Assembly (NCBI GenBank): GCA_021397845.1 | Contig: CM038052.1 | Span: 34,518,449 to 34,582,448, forward strand | Direction of reading: 5' to 3' | DNA: 64,000 nt | From: Areca catechu | Taxonomy: Eukaryota; Streptophyta; Magnoliopsida; Arecales; Arecaceae | In this document: positions 22,438 to 34,824 of the stretch, piece after piece | Position numbering within the stretch: the stretch's first letter is position 1 | Layout of the letters: each line of letters starts with the position of its first letter | Position numbers and translations under genes: made by a program | Notes under the pieces: model-generated | What the model saw: only the letters and a program-made list of their open reading frames with translations | Told to the model about the DNA's origin: nothing | Databases searched by the model: none

Positions 22438-24226
22438 TGTTACCGCCAAGATCGCTATAGTCTATAGCTGGCGCGTCGGGTTTTCATTGGGCGCTCAGTC
22501 CTCTGCTCCGATGCATTCCTTGGACGGCTGCCCTGCAAAATAGAGGAGACCTGGGCTGGGAATTTTGACGAGGATAAACTGGCAGTCAAGTCAGTGGGAC
22601 GATCTAGGAAAACAAAACCTCTTCGACGGAGAGCTTGGGGACTCTCCACGTGTAGAAGATGAAAGATAGAACTGAGAAATGTAAAGACAAAGGCGAGTTG
22701 GGATCAAAGAGCTTGGGAGGTTCTGATAGCTGGTTCCTAGCCTATTAGCTCTCCGTCTATTATCGATTTCCTCTCCCTTTTTTTTTGGAGATTCTTTCTT
22801 CTATTTTATATGAGAACGATGGTCCAGACCAGGTTGGGGCTTCATTGAGATGTCCTTTTTTCGATGCCCCCTTTGGAGGGGGGCTCTCTATTGTCTGCCT
22901 TGCTTTCCCCTTTGGACCAATTCTTTAAAGGGGATCCTTCCATTAGGGTGTTCGCTAGCGTGGCACAAACCTTGTCCCCTTGGTAGTGCAGCTCCCTGTG
23001 GGAGGGGCGGGTTCCATGCCACTGAGCCCCGAGCCACGGTGAGATATTTCTATTCCTAGAGGGACCGTCAGAGCGTCGCAGGGCCTATGGTCTTAATAAA
23101 ATACTCCTCTTGGGGGAGGTTCAGGTTTCGTATCGCTAGGGTTGACATCCCCGGTTGCATGATCATCAATGTGGCGATATGCTACAGGACCGAGAACCTG
23201 AAAGAGCATACCTTGTACAAAGCATGCGGATGGTGCATTGCAGAGCTTGAATTAATGGCAGGGCATGCACCTCCTTCCAGAGGCTACAGGTAAACGGGGA
23301 CCCCCTTGCCGTAGTTTGAATTTCTGTTGATCCTTCCCTCCTTTACCGCTGGCAGGAATTCTGTCCTCCGCAAGGCAGGGAAGGGGCTCGCTTTGGAAGC
23401 CCCACCCTTGGAAGCATGAGCACAACCCTAGCCAGGAGCTAGCCTCAGACGAAGGGCTCGCCCCATGAGCAAGGTCCCGGCTGTAAGCTAATCTCGGCAG
23501 GAGGGCTCGCCTTGGCAGCATAAGCACGATCCCGGTCAGGAGCTGGCCTCAGACGGAGGGCTCACCCTATGAGCACAACCCCGGCTGGGATATGACCTCG
23601 GCAGGAGGGCTCGTCTTGGCAGCATGAGCACGACTCTGACCAGGAGCTGACCTCAGACGGAGGGCTCGCCCTTTGAGCACGACCCTAGCTAAGAACTAAC
23701 CTCGGTAGAAGGGCTCGCCTTGCCAGCTTAAGCATGATCTCGACCGGGAGCTGGACTCAGACGGAGGGGTCGCCCTATGAGCACGACCCCGGCCAGGAGC
23801 TGACCTCGACAGGAGGGTTCGCCTTGGCAGCATGAACACGATCCCGGCCGGGAGCTGGCCTCAGACGGGGGCTCGCCCTATGAGCACGACCCTGGCTAAG
23901 AACTGACCTCAGCATGAGGGCTCGTCTTAGCAGCATGAGCACGATCTCGGTCGAGAGCTGGCCTCAGACGGAGGGCTCATCCTATGAGCATAACCCCGGC
24001 TAGGAGTGACCTCGGCAGGAGGGCTCGCCTTGGCAGCCTGAGCACGACCATGGCTAGGAGCTGGCCTCGGACGGAGGGCTCGTCCTATGAGCACGACCCT
24101 GGCTAGGAGCTGACCTCGGCAGGAGAGCTCGCCTTGGCCCTTTGTTTGGCCACCGTGTCCAGGTGGCGGATCTCTTGCCGGGGCGAATGCCAGCGAGGGC
24201 TCCACATCAATGAATGTGCCATATCA
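22438..24226 (-). repeat. Right LTR of element B (5' LTR in element sense)
   Basis: It is 1789 bp, homologous to 11996-13693, and includes the ~105-bp array at about 23400-24130 (markers near 23453, 23557, 23659, 23764, 23868, 23971, 24077). In the + direction it begins TGTTACCGCC and ends GTGCCATATCA before TSD AATAC. Confidence 0.94.
23400..24130 (+). repeat. ~105-bp tandem array in right LTR of B, about 7 copies
   Basis: It has the same unit and copy number as the left LTR array (12905-13610), with many substitutions between corresponding units. Confidence 0.9.
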
Positions 24227-24738
24227 AATACTATTCAGGAAAAGTAGTTTATCCATCTTAAAAAGTGCAAGAACATAATCGATCAATAAAAAAGTTGATC
24301 AACTTTTCTATTATATTTATCTATAAAAGAACAGGAGATACTAAATTTGATTCGCTTTTAAACAGCCTATTGACAAGCTTAACTTTGATTTCCATTTTAT
24401 TCAGAAATTATACTCTTCTGCTCATGGCTCCTTACATTTGCACCCAATAAACATGTTAGCTAGCTTAAAATAATATCTTATGACACTATAAAGATTTGAT
24501 CATCATAAAAATGTATAGTTCCTTATGAGTATTGGTCTTGTAGATGTTATGGCTGTCTTTTTTGCATCATGTTGTGGTTGTATTAGCTATTCTTCGGCAA
24601 CATGAGTTTGACAAAAATATAAGATAATCTATTAGTTATTTTAATAAATACTTTTTCAACAACATTATTTAAACGTAATGCGGAATTATCACCGATTCTT
24701 CCAGCTTTATAACAACTAGTAGCATCCGTTATGCAGCA

Positions 24739-24767
24739 TAAATAATAATAATAATAATAATAATAAT
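24739..24767 (+). repeat. AAT microsatellite
   Basis: About ten consecutive AAT/ATA triplets. Confidence 0.95.
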
Positions 24768-24974
24768 TGATAGAAAATTATTTTATCGTAAATAATTATT
24801 TAGTCATACTTGTAATCCTATTTAATTTTATATTATATTTATAAAATTAAAAAAAATAAAAAATAAAAGAAAAGAAAAGAAAAGGAGGAGGAGGAGGAAG
24901 GCTGACTTAATTTACCTTCTACTCCATGAAATATTTGATTGACAAAGTTTAACCACCTAATCTAAATCTTATAT

Positions 24975-25350
24975 CCGTGCTTTATATACACAAGTATTCA
25001 CCACCAGCAGCTAGCATGTCAAATAGGCTACACAACACGGAGAAAGCAAGGGAGATATGGAAGCCCTCTCTCTCTCAGATATCCCGCAGGGGCTTTGTGT
25101 ATTATATCGCTGTGGTGACGGAGGGAAAACTCTCCTTTTTCTCTTATATTCTTCTTGACCTCCTTCCCCTGTTTTCCCCTGTTCCGCTCTTTACGGGCAA
25201 AGCTTTTTATTTTTTTTTTTTTTTTGGTTGGGGAGTGAAGGATCCGAGGAAAAGATTAAAACTTTAGTCTTTTGGATTCTGGTTCTGGCGGCCGCAACGG
25301 CTCTGGCATTTGTTTCTTTGATCAGAAGATATGGCGGCAGTGCCGGAGGT
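24975..25350 (+). other. Possible promoter and first exon of an unidentified gene or transcript
   Basis: A TATA-like TTTATATACAC lies at about 24981, followed by CT-rich leader-like sequence. Near 25228-25350 an open frame reads SEEKIKTLVFWILVLAAATA and LAFVSLIRRYGG, a single membrane segment, and ends at a good donor site (GGAG/GTAGGT, about 25350). The frame has no ATG in a suitable place: a TTG follows a long T run. I do not recognise the protein and find no following exon. It may be a captured or decayed first exon, or chance. Confidence 0.25.
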
Positions 25351-25536
25351 AGGTATTTGTCTTCTTGCCTTAGATTCGTGCTTGAGCTGTTAAGAGAGTC
25401 ATCTTTTGTGTTTCCGTTGGCTTTCGACTTATTTAAGTGACAACTAAAAGAGGAGAAAAAGAAAAAAAAAAAAAAAAAATGTTATCTTGCTTTATTCTGT
25501 CCATTAGCATGTTTGGTGCTTTTTTTCTTTTGATTT

Positions 25537-25538
<2 letters not shown>

Positions 25539-25572
<34 letters not shown>
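25539..25572 (+). repeat. Poly(T) run of about 34 bases
   Basis: Uninterrupted T run downstream of an A-rich stretch at 25460-25480. Confidence 0.95.
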
Positions 25573-25573
<1 letters not shown>

Positions 25574-26689
25574 TAAACAAAAGTGATGAGAAAGGAATAA
25601 ATCTCAGGGTAGCTATCCCCCGTCCCGCCAAGTAATATTCAATTCAAGATTTTCAGATTTTCGCAGACTTTTTCTGTCTAAAGCTAAGCAGGTCAACATC
25701 GTACTATCAAGATGCTAGCCAGTAGAATGGAGACAAAAAGTAAGATTCTGATCTCGCACTCGTATCAGCAGTCATGGATCCAAAAAAAAAAAAAAAAGTT
25801 GAGATTTAACTAGGCTACCTTCTTAATGTTTCGAGTCTTTGCATTAATTAGCCCATGGCCTCGCATTGTGTCACTTCCATGGTGTACCTTTTTGAACACC
25901 TAAGATAAGTTTGGTTTTGATGTTGTTATAGACCGTAGGAAGGGAAGTCAATCATACATGAGTGATTAGTGGCACCTACTTCCATCTTCTTTTTCTTTTT
26001 GTTTTTTTTTCATGAACGATGGCCAGACAAGTTTGATCATCGAGGTGCGATGCTAGAACTATCGAGGATTGATTGATTAGTCTTTTGTTATGACATGTTT
26101 TGACCATGTTTTTTTTTCTACATACTTTTGTAAGGGTTTCTTTGGACAATTGATATTAGATAAAATGGTTGGTTAGCTCTGATTAATGGTTCATAATCAT
26201 GTTTAGACAAAACTTGTTTTCTAATTATTTTACCACAAAATCTTCTGAGTTTTGCTTGATTGAGAACATAATCTCGAGGTTATCTTCTTAGGGTTCCTTC
26301 TGCAGAATTCCTTCTATGTGTTATAGTTTCCTTTTTGGGGAATTGGTGTTTTCACACCAAGTGAGCTTTGGATCCAAGAATTAAAAATAGTGCTTGACTA
26401 GCTAATAGGTAGTGTGAAATTGGTGGTGAGAGGAGGATTGATGAGGCCAAGATGGAATTTGGAGCATAGGATTTTAGAAAGTATCCTGAGAAATTTTTTG
26501 ATTTGGACATAAAAGAATGAAGACAAGACCTAGTTCTCTTAAATCCGGATGATGAGATAACTCAAAATACTTAAATTGACCCTCAGAATTGTAACAGATT
26601 ATAGATTTATAATCTATTTTCTTTGAGTTAAAAGGGCTGCAACATTGTTTTTGCAGTTGAATTTAACCAATTTAACCTTAGGGCAGAAA

Positions 26690-27235
26690 ACCTGGATAAT
26701 AAAATGTAAGGCTTGTTGTAGATGCTTTCATTCGGTCATTGCATGTATACAGAATAAGGAAAATCTTAGATGTGTTATGGATTTGCTTCTTCATCCATAT
26801 AAGGAAAATCTTTTTTTTTATGACTTTAAACTAAATAATTTTAGGTTATTGTTGTAGATACTTTCATTTGGCTCTTGCATGTATATGAGCAAGGAAAATC
26901 TCGGATGGGTCATAAATTTGCTTCAATATATGGCAAACATGGTACCATAGTTCTCACAAATCAATATACTGATCGAATGTGTACTTATGGTCAAAACTTC
27001 CATACATATTGAAGGTCTAACAACAATCTTCCATCTAACTCTTTAATTTATTCGAAAGCATTTAAACTAAATTATCTTAGGCACTTACTTTGTTGCAGAT
27101 GTTCGATCATTGCATGTATATGGCTTAAGGAAAATTGTCAGATGTGTCATAAATTTGCTTTAATTTGCTACATATATAGTACCATGTTATCATAGATCGA
27201 TATACTGAATGTGCATTTATAATTAAATGCAGATT
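26690..27235 (+). repeat. Three diverged direct repeats
   Basis: Related blocks begin near 26705, 26845 and 27090: GTTGTAGATGCTTTCATTCG / GTTGTAGATACTTTCATTTG / GTTGCAGATGTTCGATC, then TTGCATGTATA, AAGGAAAATCT and GGATTTGCTTC or AAATTTGCTT. The second and third blocks also share CATGGTACCATAG/ATAGTACCATG and ATCAATATACTGA. Origin unknown; non-coding. Confidence 0.7.
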
Positions 27236-28048
27236 TGGCCTATACAAGCCATGGAGTTGAAACTTCTGTGCTTGTCAAAAGTGTAATGACAAAGATAATG
27301 AATAGAAAATTGAGAGTGCTTCTTTCGGTCCAAGCCACCAAAATTAAGTCTTGGCATATGACTTCCTATTTAAGTGTTAGGGTTGCCATTTGTTCTGAAA
27401 ACTAAGCCAAATTCATTCCATATTTCTATCCCAGTTTAACTGATAATACTTGCAGGCTTGTTGCCTTTGTTAATAGGAACCAGCTAGGTTATCATTGGAA
27501 AGATTATTTTCGGGCTAAGTATATCATTTGAGCTGGCATTATCATTGTGTACTTCTTCTAGCTGATATTGGAAGAGTCTGTAGTGATTCGACTCCCATCT
27601 TGTGGGAAGATTCCATAAACATGCTTATTTTCTGATCCTCCATGAAAGTTGCATGGCATTTTAACAGCTCCTCTCTTGATATAACTTCAACATCTGTGTG
27701 TAAAGATACTAAAAAGAAAGCAAGATTTATTCTTTTTTTTAGGAAAGAAGCTATGACATCAACACCACCAAGTGCACGATGAACTCCAGAAGAATAAATC
27801 TGGAGGACTACCCCAGTTTTAACTCAGTTCAAAGCTCAAAGACAGCCATGCATGAAAGCTGGGTCAATTAAGCATGTAACTCCTCTCAAGCCATATGTTG
27901 TCCCACTGCTATCAGCCCCCTTTCCACTCGTAGTAGTCCTGGCTAATACATCATCAGCATCATATCTTCTACATCTACATTATCTATATAACTTTTTTGT
28001 GTTCTATAGTTCATGACAAACCAAAGCTTTTATAACTGTATGACTCTA

Positions 28049-28050
<2 letters not shown>

Positions 28051-28079
<29 letters not shown>
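28051..28079 (+). repeat. AT microsatellite
   Basis: (AT)n with about 14 units. Confidence 0.95.
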
Positions 28080-28082
<3 letters not shown>

Positions 28083-28429
28083 TGTCATGAATAATCTTGC
28101 ATACATTTAAGTCTTAAATAATAAATAATTATCTCTATTGAATGTAATCTTTAGCAGGATGCAATGTGATGTAACTAATCTATCCTGCTAATGTATGACA
28201 AACAAACCAATGCTTTGTGATGGATGCCAAATGCTACAAGTTTTAAATATTTATCTAAGTCTTCGATAATTATTATCTCTGCTAAAGAAGAGAGAGCATT
28301 GGTGTAGAACTTTTGCCATTCTTTGCTTTTATTTTCACATTCTTTTGAAAGTAGTAAATCATCGGCATGAGCACATGGATGTGCCAATTAATGATCTCAA
28401 AGCACTAACACTACAGTGAAACAGGGATA

Positions 28430-28690
28430 TGCCGACGCTTTTTTTGATCTTTACAGACGCTTTTAAGTATCGCTAAGAAATTTTCCGACGCTTCTGGAAG
28501 CGTCGCCTATGTAAGCGTGGGGACGCCACATGCCGACGCTTTTTAAAAGCATCGGCATTTGCGATGCTTTTTAAAGCATCGCTAGACTAACTCTAGCGAC
28601 ACTTTAAAGCATCGCTAGACTTAAAACTAGCGACGCTTTAAAATGTCGCTGTACTTAAAACTGGCGATGCTTTAAAGCATCGACAGAATT
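28430..28690. repeat. Left subterminal repeats of CACTA element D
   Basis: At least eight copies of GCGACGCTTTAAAGCATCGC-like words, direct and inverted, lie within 260 bp of the terminus. In this family such words bind the accessory transposase. Confidence 0.85.
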
Positions 28691-28778
28691 TCTTTTTTTA
28701 AAAAAAAAAAATTAAACAGATATCTATACCTATTATATATATACAATACAACCTATATACATCATCAAAATAAAATTC

Positions 28779-28945
28779 TTCAAACTGTATCACATCCAAC
28801 ATACACAAACAAATAAAAACATATATTCAAACATGTATCACATCCAACATATACAAACAAATAAAAACATTCAAACCTATATCACATTCAACATACACAA
28901 ACAAATAAAAACATTCAAACCTGTATCACACCCAACATACAGAAA
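28779..28945 (+). repeat. ~45-bp minisatellite in element D
   Basis: There are four copies of a unit around CAAACCTGTATCACATCCAA with AACAAATAAAAACATT, period 44-48 bp. Confidence 0.88.
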
Positions 28946-29049
28946 CACAAACACAAACCAATGATAAAGATTTATATATATATATATGTGCCAATCCAAG
29001 TTCAAATAAACAAAAAGGTATACAAAAATAATAAAAAAATAGCTGTCAT

Positions 29050-30905
29050 CACTGATCTACGGGAGGCTGGTCGTCGTCAGGTCTGCGACTTGTAGATGCA
29101 CCAGAAATCTACAAGATATACATCATGAATTATGATACATACATTATATATATTATAAAGAATTAGATACATACAAAATTAATAAATAATTACTTACCTG
29201 AAATGACATGAACATATGCAGTACATATGAACATGCTCTAGCTGAGACCTAATGGTCTGCATCTCTGCTCTGTCTGCATCACGTGTCTGTCGGAGCTCTG
29301 CTATCTTCTCTGGAGATGACGAACATGTAACTGATCATGACTCTCTCTAGTATCCCGAGTATATCTACTCACCTCAGATAACTAAGTAGGGATAACTCCA
29401 ATCTCATAACCCCTCACTCGTTCAGGACGCTCTGGTTCCATCAACTCCGAGAATACCTCAGCCTCGATGCGACTGCTCTGAGTAGATGATGAACCCTCGC
29501 CAACATGCTCGGAGATCATAGAGGTAGCCCTATTCTATATTTTATAAAAAATACATATATCACTACTTAATAAAAATATAAATATAAATCATAATATAAT
29601 ATAATAAAAAAGATATATATATCTCTGGACTCCTCCCGAACAAAACTGCCATCTGGTGAACGTGAGTAATCCGATAGAACTCCACCTCACCAGGCTCCCT
29701 CCCTTGCTGATCAACCTATATAAAGAATAAATATTACAAAAAAATCCAAAATAACACATACCCCGTACCATGATACATGGTGTTAAAACTATAAGTATAC
29801 TAAAAGTATTATAGGATGAGAAACACACAAACTCATGCCTGAGTCGTGCATAACTCTTGGACCTCGCTGTGTGAGGAACAGTCTGAGCTGCTCGTGCAGC
29901 TCTACCAATAGCAAAATATGTCTACAAAATAAAATTAAAACTATGTTATATATTGTATAAATATAATTATGACGAGTAAAAATTAATAAATTTCGAAGTG
30001 TTTGATGATGCTACACAACCTGTGCCCTCTCGGAGAACCAATAATGCACCAGCTCCCTCACTGATGAGGATGAACATCAGGAGGACAGGTAGCTGCAACC
30101 TGCTCCTCTGTCCTACCCTCTCGCATGTAGTCTCCCTTCAACTTCGTCATATATTCTTTCACTTGCGATTGAGAGACTTAAGCACAAAATCAGAAGTATT
30201 TGGAAGGAGAACGAACTTGCTGTACAATTTAAATAAACAATAAAATATATTTTAAATGAAATAAGCAATTCAACTGTTAAAAACCTAAAATATAAAATAA
30301 TATATCAATTTTTTTACCTGTACAACTCGAAGCATCTCTACTTTATAAGCAGGAAGCATGTCATTCCACTTCGAATAATTCAGGAAACATAGTTGACCCC
30401 GGCGTGTTACTGTCCCTAGAAAGCTAGTCAACAAGCTAGCAGCTTTCTTAATAGGCTGCCCTAACCTGTTGCACTCTATCACTATCCTCTCGCTCTCGGG
30501 TAACTGCCACACATCACGGACTAGTGTGGGTCCTCGCCTATGCCTGAGTCTCTCGGATCCATTTACAAAAAAAAAATACAGAACATTGTATATCAAAACT
30601 ATTGCATATGCATGAATTGAAATGAGATAGAATTATTAAATTACGTACCCTGTATCTGTATATCATCAACGATAGGCTCGTCATCAGGATGATCTATAGG
30701 AGGATCGTGATGTGCGGACTCGAGGGAATGGCGTCGTCCTGAGGTGTAGAGATAGCAGTATCGACCTGATGTACAGAAATAGAAGGACTGGCATCAGACC
30801 GATGTGAAACTGATCGACTGCCCTCGGGCTGCTGTGCTGAAGAAGTACCAGCTTCGATCTGGAAAAACTGAAACTGTACATTTGCTAATCGCTTCTTCGA
30901 GGCAT
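29050..30905 (-). pseudogene. Element D accessory transposase (Ptta/En/Spm, Transposase_24 type), decayed
   Basis: Exon-like blocks separated by AT-rich introns can be read on the - strand. N-terminal: TSSAQQPEGSRSVSHRSDAS (about 30850-30700). Then RRGPTLVRDVWQLPESERIV, IECNRLGQPIKKAASLLTSF and FLNYSKWNDMLPAYKVEMLR (30560-30330), the core of the plant Ptta/En/Spm accessory transposase family (PF03004). Next ELVHYWFSERAQ (about 30050), AIGRAARAAQTVPHTARSK (about 29900), VEFYRITHVHQ (about 29670), and a C-terminal block with GEGSSSTQSSRIEAEVFSEL and YEIGVIPT (29520-29390), then TSRRPDDDQPPVDQ before a stop near 29053. Stops and frame changes are present. The family binds subterminal repeats and helps excision; this copy is unlikely to work. 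Confidence 0.82.
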
Positions 30906-32769
30906 GGTGTACCTAACCTGCATTATTTAAAAACAAGTCGGTCAACATTATAATCAAATTATAACGGAAATGAATTGCAATTTAAAAGATAACATAATCA
31001 TTGCAAAAATGTAAACCATCTTATAAACTACTTACTTGTCATAATCAACCAGTTGTACCTTCCTCGGAATCCAAGATTTGCAATAATGAAACTAACCTTA
31101 AAGCATAACATGTTCAGTAAGATGCAGGTATATACCAAGAAATTTATAAATAAACATAAATAATCTACTAAGGAAAAGAACAATAAATAATAAAAAATAA
31201 GGAGGAGGCTCAGTTATATACTATTTAATCTACAACTAAATCAAAACAACTACAATCAGTTGCCTACAAAAGAAGGCCATCCAAGATTGTTGCCATTAGA
31301 ACAGTTGAATCAGCCAAACATACATCGCATAATCATCATAGCCTACATATACAAACCTTAAACTAATTTTAAAACTGATTACAGAGTTTCTTTAATCTCC
31401 AAGCAGTCAATCACCTGATAAGAAAAGACAACAAAACAGGTAAAGCATATTTTTCTTAGAGGTGTATAATTACCAAGTTATTTAAGCTTGAACCTGGCTC
31501 CTGTACTTGGACTAGTATAATATATGCTTTAGAAGAATCAAGATGATTTTTTGAAAACCATAAACTCAAACATAATGTAAGAACAGAATAACATAGTGAA
31601 GTACAAACCTGTGAGGTGCTACTTTATTCGCATGGAATATATTTGGGCTATGCATGGACGAGGATAACCTTACATACTGTCTGACAAACTAATACATGAA
31701 GCACGTATTATTTTCGTGTATGTACATACAGTTTCCAGTTTGACAAAATATATGGCCAACTTAAATGTACTGAAGATATGGATATTCTAGCTACTTGGCC
31801 CATACCTATCTCAACAAAAATGAGATTGAATCTTGCACCTGCCATTGGCCACAGAGTTTGATTTTTCTGGCTACCATGACATTGATCCAATTGATGGATT
31901 GGAGCTCTGCTCGGCCCTCCGTCGCACAACTAATTTAAACATCACTCAATGATGCATTACTTTAGGTACCAAAAGAAAATATACGAGGATCCGTATAAAT
32001 ATATATTTAGTCCCATATCAATTATTTATTAGCAAGGTCTTGAATATTTTTACATGGCTAAGAAATTCAAATAATACTTTTTAGCTAGTTTTTTGAAAAA
32101 AAATTAATTATTAAGAAAACCATCTTATTATATTAACTACGCAAAATTATTTAACATAGTTCCGTCATATAGTCATAATAGAGGATCTTTGTCAATTTTT
32201 ATTAAAATTTTTTGAGCTCCACTTCTTGATAATAATAAGAGATGCCAAATTGTTTGTAAAAGTTTTATGGTTGTGAGCTCTTCATGGTTCCCTTTTTATT
32301 AAATAAGGAGAGCCAAGATTCTTAAAGATAAATTGTTCTTTCAATTTATTCTTTCTTTAAAAATTTTTTTCGGTGTTTTTTAATAATCTACTTAAGCAAC
32401 CAAAAAAAAAAAATCCCATAAAAAAATCTCCAATTAATACACTTTGATTTCATACCAGTTTTCAATTTTAAAAATTTAAACGGTCATGTTATGAACATCT
32501 CCGCGGTTCAACAACACAAGTCATTCCACTTCCAATTGTGACCGCCCTTGCCACGATCTTGATTTTTACCAACCTCCTCAATGGTCTCTATTCTTCCAAT
32601 CTAGTTAAAAATGATTATGTAAAAAAATGTATTAAGAATAATGAATTTAAAATCAATTTGTTAATCTACATTTCGAGCATCGATTTGTTAGAACTACTTT
32701 GAACAGAACAATCATGTAACTACATATATACCCTACTTGAATATACCCTAAAATGGCAAAAAAAAAAAA

Positions 32770-33114
32770 TTAACCCAAGGAAATTAAGAAAAATACTTGA
32801 TAACCGGACGAGTGAAGCTGGGTGGGTAATGCGACGGAGATGAAGGCGCCGGAGATCGAGCTTCGGCGGTGAGGGACCGAAAGTAACCGCCGGAGATGAA
32901 GGAGCAGGGAGAGGGAGGAGGAAGAGGGAGAGGGGGGAGGAGAAAGATGGGGTTCGGGCGGTGGCGGCTGAGGCGAATGAAAACTAGGGCACGGGTGGAA
33001 GGGGGAAAATGAAAAGCTAGCGACGCTTTTTCCGGCAACGCTTCTAAGCATCGAAAGATGCCGACACTTTCTAAAAGCGTCGGCGGGTTTGCGGGCGGCG
33101 ACGCTTATAAGCAT
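32770..33114 (-). other. GC-rich 5' exon/leader of the element D gene
   Basis: This block is much richer in GC than the rest of D. A - strand frame runs from inside the right subterminal repeats (ATG 33114) to 32770 with a Ser/Pro-rich product (HPCPSFHSPQPPPPEPHLSP). En/Spm elements start transcription next to such a GC-rich region near one end. Its coding status is doubtful. Confidence 0.4.
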
Positions 33115-33230
33115 CGTTAAATTCTTGAAGTCCGGCGACGCTTATAAGCGTTGGAAGATGCCAACGCTTTCTAAAAGCGTCGACAGGTATGCGGGAACTC
33201 CTGATGCTTTTCAAAAGCGTCGGGATAAAA
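33015..33230. repeat. Right subterminal repeats of CACTA element D
   Basis: Inverted and direct GCGACGCTTATAAGCATCG and AAAAGCGTCGG words are clustered within 250 bp of the right terminus, mirroring the left end. Confidence 0.85.
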
Positions 33231-34140
33231 TCATTGGGAATTCACTATTCATTGTAGTGTAATTCTTACCTACCACAAGCTCTTAAGGGTCAAATATTTT
33301 TTTTTTTTAAAAAAAGGTTCATGTTATTTTTTTGTTTAGTCCAATTCTTTTTTATTTAATTTTTGGATATAAAAATAGAAAATAAAAGTGATACCAAATG
33401 AGCCCTATTATACTCAAATTGATGTTGCTAGTTTCTACATAGCTAACACCCAAACTAGTGGTCAGCCGACTTCCTCGTTTAGGTGGATTGAGAGGTGGAG
33501 AACCATCCTAGTATCCGCTTTCTTATGGAAAGTAGTCCAACATAGACTAACTCCTCAATACTAGAGGTAAAGCTAATGATGGGCCAGGTTTGGATACAAA
33601 AACCGTTAAATCTTAAATAGATTATGTCATGTTCTAAATCTAGTACTATAATCGGCTACACGACCGTCGCACAAATTCTAAAATACATTCTAGAGATCAT
33701 GCCAGGCCTATGTACACAATATTCACTTCAATCAAAATCATTTCAAATAAATTAATATTATATAAACAATTAAACAATAATTAAACAATCCATATATTCA
33801 AGTCAAAATCACTAAATGGTCTATCGATTCACATGCAACAGGCATCAGCAACCGGAAAAACTAACTAAACTATCTAAACAATGTTGATGTTCCGTCTCAC
33901 GACCAGCCCGATCCTCGCTATGCATCCTGAGTCTCTAGAAAAACCAAAAAGTAGAGAGTGAGCTTTACAGCCTAGTAAGGTCTCCAAACAGTCACTACAC
34001 CAACAATAGTATAATTTGAAAATAGCTAGAAAATAATAGTTTATCAGATCATGCAACCAAATAACTCAAATACAAAACCTTTAATTATATTTTTTTTCAT
34101 TTTTTCCTAGTTGTCCCTTTTTTTAGGATTCTGGACTAGC

Positions 34141-34312
34141 CACGGTCACACTCCAGCCTATGACTGGCACACTATTGTCACACTCCCGCCTGTGACTGGC
34201 ACACTATTTGTCACAATCCCGTTTGTGATTGGCATACAAAGTTGTCACAATCCTGCCCGTGACTGGCATATAATTTGTCACACTCTAGCCTGTGACTGGT
34301 AACCTGAGTAAC
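34141..34312 (+). repeat. ~35-bp minisatellite in element H LTR, 5 copies
   Basis: GTCACACTCCCGCCTGTGAC followed by TGGCACACTAT is repeated five times with variation (periods 32-37 bp). Confidence 0.9.
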
Positions 34313-34824
34313 CACGGTACCGCCGTGGCATGGCTAGTCCAAACACCATATTCACTTGATTAATGTTTTATCATTTCACATCATGTATCAAGTCATGTTA
34401 ATTATAATTTTAAAAAAACCAACATCGTGATCCAACCCATACAAAGATAACTTATTTGATAAAATATATATACAGGAGAATAGCTAGTAACAACACAATC
34501 ATACTGTCCACCATAAAAAGTCAAACTATCTCATGAAAAACTAAACATGCATGCCAATGTTCATATGCACGGCTCAAATCATGCCATGTAAGACAATGTA
34601 TAGAACTTGTGATCATGTCCAGAATCCTTACCTTTAGAAGCTAATCCTAGTATATTTAATATTAGTTCGTATCTGGAACTCGTTCAATATCCTTTTTGCT
34701 CAGAAAGTTGTTCCCACACAATAATAAATAATTTTATTCAAATTTTTCTATGATTCATCCGTAAAATCCTATCCTCGTGAATTTCCAGAAAAAACTTTTC
34801 GATCTCCCCCTTCAATATTTATAT

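Larger units (their letters stand above)
11996..24226 (-). mobile_element. Element B: Ty3/gypsy (Tat type), gag-PR-partial RT, interrupted by element C
   Basis: This is a complete insertion with two LTRs (11996-13693 and 22438-24226) and a 5-bp target duplication AATAC (11991-11995 and 24227-24231). In element sense (- strand) the LTR runs TGATGTGG...GGTAACA. The right LTR is followed by a primer-site-like GTGTGCCAGGTAGGGG, and the left LTR is preceded by a purine-rich tract (GAGGAGTGGGGGCA). The outermost left base pair is TA instead of TG, a point change. Internal coding covers gag, protease and the start of RT only; about 2.8 kb remains once element C is removed, so the element lacks most RT, RNase H and integrase. 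It must have moved by using enzymes of a relative, or was deleted after insertion. Confidence 0.92.
24232..28406. other. AT-rich spacer between element B and CACTA element D
   Basis: No complete gene is recognised. It holds an AAT microsatellite (24739-24767), A/G-rich repeats near 24845-24899, a possible promoter and first exon (24975-25350), long A and T runs (25460-25480; 25539-25572), three diverged repeats (26690-27235) and an AT microsatellite (28051-28079). Confidence 0.6.
28410..33259 (-). mobile_element. Element D: CACTA (En/Spm) DNA transposon
   Basis: The left end is CACTACAGTGAA at 28410; the right end reads CACTACAATGAA on the - strand, ending at 33259. The 3-bp target duplication TAA (28407-28409 and 33260-33262) is exact. 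Both ends carry subterminal repeats of GCGACGCTTT/AAAGCGTCGC type in both orientations (28430-28690 and 33015-33230), the binding-site arrays typical of En/Spm elements. Total length is 4850 bp. The gene inside runs on the - strand from a GC-rich first exon near the right end. Only an accessory-type transposase is seen, without the large catalytic TNP2-type protein, so it is a non-autonomous copy. Confidence 0.95.
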
